Of a stretch of 64,000 bases of DNA, positions 31,352-40,300 are shown one piece after another (positions within the stretch are counted from its first letter, which is position 1; every line of letters starts with the position of its first letter). This DNA comes from Pantoea sp. 18069 (lineage in GTDB: Bacteria; Pseudomonadota; Gammaproteobacteria; Burkholderiales; Burkholderiaceae_C), in the NCBI RefSeq assembly GCF_902706035.1, contig NZ_CACSJA010000018.1, positions 1 through 64,000 of the forward strand, in the 5' to 3' direction. Made by a program: the position numbers and the translations under genes. A model generated the notes under the pieces. The model did no database searches. It was given only the letters and a program-made list of their open reading frames with translations, and was not told where the DNA came from.

Positions 31352-34300
31352 ATGAACCACATCTACCGCTCCATCTGGAGCGAAAAGCTCGGCACCTATG
31401 TCGCTGTCGCCGAAACCGCGGTCAGCGCGGGCAAGAAAGTCTCTTCGAGCAGCAGTGGCGCAGGGCATTTCGCGGTGACGGCCTTGGCGGCCGCGCTGTG
31501 CCTGGGCTGGGGCGGGGCGGCGCTGGCCAATCCGACAGGCGGGGTGGTCATGGCCGGTTCGGCCAGCATCTCCTCGGCGGCGGGCAATACCACCATCGTG
31601 CAGGGCAGCCAGAACGCGGCGATCAACTGGCAGAGCTTCAATATCGGCGCGGGCGAGGCCGTGCGTTTCGTGCAGCCGAATGCGAATGCGGTCGCGCTCA
31701 ACCGCGTCATCGGTTCGGACCCATCGAAGATCTTGGGCAGTCTCTCGGCCAATGGCAAGGTGTTCCTGGTCAACCCGAACGGCATCATGTTTGGCGCTGG
31801 CGCATCGGTGAACGTCGGCGGCCTCGTGGCTTCGACCTTGAGCCTGACGGACAGCGATTTTCTGGCCGGGCGCTACCGTTTCTCGGGCAACAGCAGGGCC
31901 GGCGTGAGCAACCAGGGCCAGATCAACGCCCCTGGTGGCTATGTCGCGCTGCTGGGCGCAAATGTCGGCAACACTGGCGCGATCACCGCGCGTCTGGGCA
32001 CGGTGGCGCTGGCGGCGGGCCAGGCGGTCACGCTGGATGTGGCCGGGGACGGCCTGCTCAATCTGAGCGTGGACCAAGGTGCGGTGAACGCACTGGTCGA
32101 CAACGGCGGTTTGATCCAGGCCGATGGCGGCCAGGTGCTGATGACGGCACAAGCCGTCGGCGATCTGCTCAACTCCGTGGTCAACAACACCGGCGTGGTG
32201 CAGGCGCAGACCATAGACAACCGCGGCGGCACGATCAAGCTGCTGGGCGACATGCGTTCGGGCACGGTCATCGTGGGGGGAACGCTGGATGCCAGCGCTG
32301 CGGGCGGTGGCAACGGCGGCTTCATCGAGACGTCGGCCGCCAATGTGAAGTACAACGGCGCGAAGATCACCACCGCGGCGCCGCAGGGCATCACCGGCAG
32401 CTGGCTGATCGACCCGACGGATTACACCATCGCGGCCTCGGGCGGCAACATGACCGGCGCCGATCTGAGCAACAGCCTCAAGACCACCGATGTCACGATT
32501 GCCACGGTTGCTGACGGCGCGGGTGCTGGCGACATCCATGTCAACGACAACGTGTCCTGGGCGGCCAACAAGCTGACGCTCAAGGCGCACAACAATATCA
32601 ATATCAACCAGGCCATGCGTGGCACGGGAACGGCGAGTCTCGCGCTGCAGTATGGCCAGGCCAGCGTGGCCGGCACCGGCAGTGGTTACACGGTCAACGC
32701 CGAGGTCGACCTGCCCACCGGCATGAACTTCAGCACCCAGCAGGGCAGTGCGGGCAGCGTGATCAATTACCAGGTCATCAATTCCCTGGGCGCGCAGGGC
32801 AGCAACACCGGCACCGACCTGCAGGGCATCAATGGCAATCTGTCGGGCAACTATGTGCTGGGCAGCAATCTCGATGCGAGCTCATCCGCGAACTGGAATG
32901 GCGGCTTGGGCTGGAAATCCATTGGTTCGGATGCCACGCCCTTTACGGGCCGCTTTGATGGGCTGGGGCACGAGATCCACGGGTTGACGATGCAGGTCTC
33001 CAGTTACTCCTATGGCTACGGCGGGGCGGTGGGCGTTGCAGGTTTGTTCTCGCGTGTCGGCGCTGCCGGACAGGTGCGCAACCTGGGCCTGGTGAATGCC
33101 AGCGTGACGATGAATAACGGCTGGAGCTACGGGTATGGCGGCAGTGGCGGTGACGGAGCGGGTGGTATTGCCGGCGTGAACGAGGGCCTGATTGATAACG
33201 TCAGCGTCAATGGCAGCTTCACCGCCTCCGGCAATGGTCGGGTGGGCGGCGTGGCCGGCTTCAATTTTGGCACCATCCACAACAGCCGCAGCAGTGGCGT
33301 GCTGACCTCCGGATCGAACTACTGGGGAGGTGACTCCTACGCCGGGGGGATTGCCGCCGTCAATGGGCAGTCACTCCTGAACGGCACCATCAGTAGCAGT
33401 TCCAGCAGCATGGCGATCCAGGCAGGGGGAGCCGCCGGCGGCCTGGTGGCACTCAATGTGGGTCGCGTCATCGACAGTTTTGCCACCGGTGCGGTACAGG
33501 GCGAGCAGTATGTCGGGGGGGTGGTCGGCCGCAACCAGGGTGCGGTCAGCGGCAGTTTTGCCACCGGCGCGATAACCGGGGTATACAGCACAGGCGGCGT
33601 GGTCGGCTACAACGCCAACAATGGCACGATCGCGAACAGCTACGCAACCGGCAATGTCGCAGGCCAGGATATGACCGGTGGCCTGCTCGGCTTTGCGGGC
33701 AACGGCACCATCAGCAACAGCTACAGCACCGGCGATGTCTCCGGTTACAGCTATGTCGGCGGTCTGGCTGGCGGTGCTCAATACGCGACCTTCACCAACA
33801 CCTACGCAAGTGGCAAGGTCTCCTCGAGCAGCGGATCGGCCTACTGGAGCGGGGCCTTCATCGGCTACCGCTATGGGACCAACATCACCAATGGCTACTA
33901 CAACTCCAGCGTCAATACCCTTGGTGGTGTGGGCACTGGCAACAACAATGGTACTGGTGACCCCTCAGGGCTGACCGTGGCCCAGATGAAGACTGCCTCG
34001 GCCTTTGCCGGCTTCAACTTCACGGGCTCCGGTGGCGCGACCGGCAACAACTGGGTGATGGTGAAGGCCGACGGCACGCTGGCCACCAATGGCGACACCA
34101 CCGTCAGCGGCACCATGCCGATGCTGGCCTCGGAATATTCCACCACCATCCACTCCGCCCATCAGCTGCAGCTGATGGCGATGGACAAGACCGCCAGCTA
34201 CACCCTTGGCTCAAGCTTCAGCGCTGCGGGCACGGCGACCACGGCCAAGGACGTCTGGGGCAGCACCGGCTTCATCCCGGTCGGCACCTTGGCAGCGTCT

Positions 34301-37300
34301 TTCAACGGAACGCTTGACGGGCGCGGGCGCATTGTCTCGAACCTGAACATCAACCAGCCCAGCGTCGACAATGCCGGACTGTTCGGTGTCGTCGGAGAGG
34401 CAGGTGTCGTCACGCGCGTCGGTCTGGATGGCGGCAGCGTCGCAGGCGGCAGCAACACCGGAGCGCTTGCCGGCATCAACAACGGCACCATCAGCAATAG
34501 CTTCAGTTCCGCGCAGGTGGCCGGGGGGATGCAGGTCGGCGGGCTGGTCGGCGCGAACAATGGCACGATCAGCGACAGTTATGCGAGCGGTGCCGTCAGC
34601 GGCGCTGATCTCGTCGGCGGCCTGGTGGGCGACAATGCCGGTAGCCTGACAAACAGCTACGCGTCCGGCGGGGTAACGGCCATGGACAACGCTGCCGGCC
34701 TGGTGGGCGCGAACAGCGGCACGGTCGCCAACAGCTTCTGGGACACCACGACCAGCGGCAGAACCTACAGCGATGGTGGCACCGGCCTGACCACCGCGCA
34801 GATCCAGGCGCTGGTCAACTTCCACAGTGCCACCGCTGACAATGGCGCAGTCAATCCTGCCTGGGACCTGACCAATACCTGGGTGGTCTACGATGGCCAG
34901 AGCGCGCCGCTGCTGCGCGCGTTCATGAAACCGCTGGTGGTGCGGGTCGAGACCGGAACCAAGGTCTACGACGGCACTTCGGCATCCAGCGGCAACGCCG
35001 TCACCTATTCGAACGTGGTCAACGGCAATCTGGCGGGCACGGTGATTTATTCCGGCACGGGCGGCGGTGTCAACGTAGGCAATTACACGGTCTCGGCCAG
35101 CGGCCTGTATTCGCTCGGCGGGCAGACCGGTTATTCCATCAGCTATGTGGATGGCGGTCTGGTGGTGACACAGCGTGCGGTCAGCCTGGATGTCTCCAAA
35201 GTCTATGATGGAACGACGACGGCCAATCTCACCGGCGGCACCTTGAGCGGCATGGTCAGCGGCGAGACGCTGACCTTCTCGGGCGGCACCGCCAGCAACT
35301 ACAACGACAAGAACGTCGGTACCAGCAAAGCCCTCCTGGTGAGCGGTGTCACGCTCGGCGATGGAACGGGTGGCGGCTTGGCCAGCAACTACGTTTTCAG
35401 CGGCGGCACAGGCAGCATCACCGCAAAGGCCTTGACGGTCAGCGGTATGACCGCTGCCAACAAGACCTATGACGGAACCAATGCTGCAACCCTGTCGGGT
35501 GGCATGCTCGATGGCCTGGTGGCGGGCGAAACCCTGGGTCTCTCGGGTCAGAGCGGTGCCTTCAGCGATCAGAACGCAGCGGCCGGCAAGAGCGTGACGG
35601 TGGCGGGCGCAACCCTGTCCGATGGCACGGGCCTGGCCAGCAACTATACGGTCAGCAACGCCACGGGCGTCACCGCCGATATCACCGCCAAGGCGCTGAC
35701 GGTCAGCGGTGTGACGGCTGCCAACAAGACCTACGACGGCACCAATGCTGCAACCCTGTCGGGCGGCACCCTCAATGGTCTGGTGGCCGGCGAGACCCTG
35801 ACTCTTACGGGACAGACCGGTGCGTTCGACAATGCCAACGCGGGTGCTGGTAAGGTGGTCACAGTGACGGGCGCCACTTTGGCCGATGGCACGGGCCTGG
35901 CCAGCAACTACACGGTCAGCAACGCCACGGGCGTCACCGCCGATATCGCCGCCAAGGCCTTGACGGTCAGCGGTGTGACAGCTGCCCACAAGGCCTATGA
36001 CGGCAACAATGTCGCTATCGTATCGGGCGGAACGTTCAATGGTCTGGTGGGTTCAGAGACGCTGGTTCTTTCCGGCCAGACGGGCTCTTTCGCCGACAAG
36101 AATGTCGCCGCTGGTCAGGCGGTGACGGTCACTGGCGCCACTTTGGGCAATGGCACGGGCCTGGCCAGCAACTACACGGTGAGCAATGCCACGGGCGTCA
36201 CCGCCGATATCACCGCCAAGGCGCTGACGGTCAGCGGCGTGACCGCGGCCAACAAGACCTATGACGGCACGACGCTGGCAACGCTGTCGGGCGGCACGCT
36301 CGATGGTCTGGTGGCTGGTGAAACCCTGGGTCTGTCGGGTCAGTCGGGCGTGTTCAGTGATCAGAACGCTGCAGCCGGCAAGACCGTGACCGTGACAGGC
36401 GCAACCCTGGCTGACGGCACGGGCCTGGCCAGCAACTACACGGTCGGCAATGCCACGGGAGTCACCGCCGATATCACCGCCAAGGCCTTGACGGTCAGCG
36501 GTGTGACCGCGGCCAACAAGACCTATGACGGCACGACGCTGGCAACGCTGTCGGGCGGCACGCTCGATGGTCTGGTGGCTGGCGAAACGCTGAGCCTGTC
36601 GGGTCAGACCGGTGCCTTTAGCGACCAGAACGCTGCAGCCGGCAAGACCGTGACGGTCACGGGTGCAACCCTGGCTGACGGCACGGGTCTCGCCAGCAAC
36701 TACACGGTCAGCAACGCCACGGGCGTGACGGCCGATATCACCGCCAAGGCGCTGACGGTCAGCGGCGTGACCGCGGCCAACAAGACCTATGACGGCACAA
36801 CGCTGGCAACGCTGTCGGGCGGTACGCTCAATGGTCTGGTGGGTTCGGAGACGCTGGTTCTTTCGGGCCAGACGGGCTCTTTCGCCGACAAGAATGTCGC
36901 CGCTGGTCAGACCGTGGCGGTCACTGGCGCCACTTTGGGCAATGGCACGGGCCTGGCGAGCAACTACACGGTGAGCAACGCCACGGGCGTCACCGCCGAT
37001 ATCACCGCCAAGGCCTTGACGGTCAGCGGCGTGACCGCGGCCAACAAGACCTATGACGGCACGACGCTGGCAACGCTGTCGGGCGGCACGCTCGATGGTC
37101 TGGTGGCTGGTGAAACCCTGGGTCTGTCGGGTCAGTCGGGCGTGTTCAGTGATCAGAACGCTGCAGCCGGCAAGACCGTGACCGTGACAGGCGCAACCCT
37201 GGCTGACGGCACGGGTCTCGCCAGCAACTACACGGTCAGCAATGCCACGGGAGTCACGGCCAATATCAATGCCAAGGCGCTGACGGTCAGCGGTGTGACG

Positions 37301-40300
37301 GCGGCCCACAAGACCTATGACGGCACGACGGTCGCGACGCTTTCGGGCGGTACGCTCAACGGTCTGGTGGGGTCGGAGGCGCTGATCCTGTCGGGCCAGT
37401 CGGGCGCCTTCAGCGACCAGAATGCCGCAGCCGGCAAGACCGTCACCGTGACCGGCGCCACGCTGGCTAACGGAACGGGCCTGGCCAGCAATTACACGGT
37501 GAGCAACGCCACGGGCGTGACGGCTGATATCATCGCCAAGGTCTTGACGGTCAGCGGCGTGACCGCTGCCGACAAGAGCTATGACGGTACGACGGTGGCC
37601 ACACTGTCGGGCGGCACGCTCAACGGTCTGGTGGGTTCGGAAACGCTGACGCTGTCTGGTCAAACGGGGGCCTTCGGCGACAAGAATGTTGCCGCCGGTC
37701 AGACCGTGACGGTCACTGGCGCCACGCTTGGCAATGGCACGGGCCTGGCCAGCAATTACACGGTCAGCAACGCCACGGGGGTGATGGCCGATATCAATGC
37801 CAAGGCCTTGACGGTCAGCGGTGTGACCGCTGCCCACAAGACCTATGACGGCACAACGCTGGCAACGCTGTCGGGCGGTACGCTCAATGGTCTGGTGGGT
37901 TCGGAGACGCTGGTTCTTTCGGGCCAGACAGGCTCTTTCGCCGACAAGAATGTCGCCGCTGGTCAGACCGTGGCGGTCACTGGCGCCACTTTGGGCAATG
38001 GCACGGGCCTGGCGAGCAACTACACGGTGACCAATGCCACCGGCGTCACGGCCGATATCACGGCCAAAGCCTTGACGGTCAGCGGTGTGACCGCTGCCGA
38101 CAAGACCTATGACGGTACGACGGTGGCCACACTGTCGGGCGGCACGCTTGAGGGTCTGGTCACCGGCGAAACCCTGAGCTTCTCGGGCCAGGCCGGTGCG
38201 TTCGGCAACGCCAACGCAGGTACTGGCAAGGCAGTCACGGTTTCCGGCGTCACCTTGGGTGATGGCACGGGCCTGGCCAGCAACTACACGGTGAGCAATG
38301 CCACAGGCGTGACGGCCGACATCACAGCCAAGGCCTTGACCGTCACAGGAGTGACGGCGGCCAATAAGGCTTACGACGGAACGACGATTGCAACCCTGTC
38401 GGGCGGCACGCTCAATGGTCTGGTGGGATCGGAAACGCTGACCCTGTCGGGCCAGACCGGCAGCTTCAGCGACAAGAACGTCGCATCCGGCCAGGCGGTG
38501 ACGGTCACTGGAACCACGCTCGTCGACGGCACGGGCCTGGCCAGCAACTACACCGTGAGCAACGCCACGGGTGTGACGGCCGATATCACGGCCAAGGGCT
38601 TGACGGTCAGCGGCGTGACCGCGGCCAATAAGACCTATGACGGCACAACGCTGGCAACGCTGTCGGGCGGCACGCTCGATGGTCTGGTGGCGGGTGAAAC
38701 GCTGGGTCTGTCGGGCCAGTCGGGTGTGTTCAGTGATCAGACTGCTGCAGTCGGCAAGACCGTCACCGTGACCGGCGCCACGCTGGCTGACGGCACGGGC
38801 CTGGCCAGCAATTACACCGTGAGCAACGCCACGGGTGTGACGGCCGATATCACGGCCAAGGCCTTGACGGTCAGCGGTGTGACCGCGGCCCACAAGACTT
38901 ACGACGGCACCACCGTCGCGACGCTTTCGGGCGGTACGCTCAACGGTCTGGTGGGGTCGGAGACGCTGATCCTGTCGGGCCAGTCGGGCGCTTTCAGCGA
39001 CCAGAATGCCGCAGCCGGCAAAACCGTGAACGTGACCGGCGCCACGCTGGGCAATGGCACGGGCCTGGCATCGAACTACACGGTCAGCAACGCCACGGGA
39101 GTGATGGCCGATATCACCGCCAAGGCCTTGACGATCAGCGGTGTGACCACGGCCCACAAGACTTACGACGGTACCACTGTTGCAACGCTGTCGGGCGGTA
39201 CGCTCGATGGACTGGTGGCTGGCGAAACGCTGGGCCTCTCGGGGCAGACGGGCGTATTCAGCGATCAGAATGCAGCGGCCGGCAAGAATGTGACGGTGAC
39301 GGGCGCAACCCTGGCTGACGGCACGGGCCTGGCCGGCAACTACACGGTCAGCAACGCCACAGGCGTCACCGCCGATATCACCGCCAAGGCTCTGACGGTC
39401 AGCGGAGTGACCGCTGCCAACAAGACCTATGACGGCACGGCGGTGGCCACACTGTCGGGCGGTACGCTCGATGGTCTGGTGGGTTCGGAGACGCTGACGT
39501 TGTCAGGCCAATCCGGCGCCTTCAGCGACCAGAACGCTGCAGCGGGCAAGACCGTGAACGTGACCGGCGCCACGCTGGGCAATGGCACGGGCCTGGCATC
39601 GAACTACACCGTGAGTAATGCCACGGGCGTGACGGCCGATATCACCGCCAAGGCCTTGACGATCAGCGGTGTGACCGCTGCCCACAAGACTTACGACGGC
39701 ACCACCGTCGCAACGCTGTCGGGCGGTACGCTCGATGGTCTGGTGGCTGGCGAAACGCTGGGCCTGTCGGGTCAGTCGGGCGTCTTCAGCGACCAGAACG
39801 CAGCGGCCGGCAAGACCGTGACGGTGACGGGCGCAACCCTGTCCGATGGCACGGGCCTGGCCAGCAATTACACGGTGAGCAACGCCACGGGCGTCACGGC
39901 CGATATCATCGCCAAGGCTCTGACGGTCAGCGGCGTGACCGCTGCCAACAAGACCTATGACGGCACCAATGCTGCAACCCTGTCGGGCGGCACGCTTGAA
40001 GGTCTGGTGGCGGATGAAACGCTGGGTCTCTCGGGTCAGTCTGGTGTGTTCAGCGATAAGAACGCAGCGGTAGGCAAGAACGTGACGGTGACAGAAGCAA
40101 CCCTGTCCGATGGAACGGGCCTGGCCAGCAACTACACGGTTAGCAACGCCACGGGCGTCACGGCCGATATCACGGCCAAAGCCTTGACGGTCAGCGGTGT
40201 GACCGCGGCCAACAAGACTTACGATGGAACCACCGTCGCAACGCTGTCGGGCGGTACGCTTGAAGGTCTGGTAGCGGATGAAACGCTGGGTCTCTCGGGT

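Noticed and set aside
36053..39157. Minus-strand open frames of up to 1034 codons inside the adhesin repeat array
   Set aside because: They repeat every 264 bp like the coding strand, match no family and disappear outside the array. They are antisense shadows of a GC-rich repeat with biased codons.
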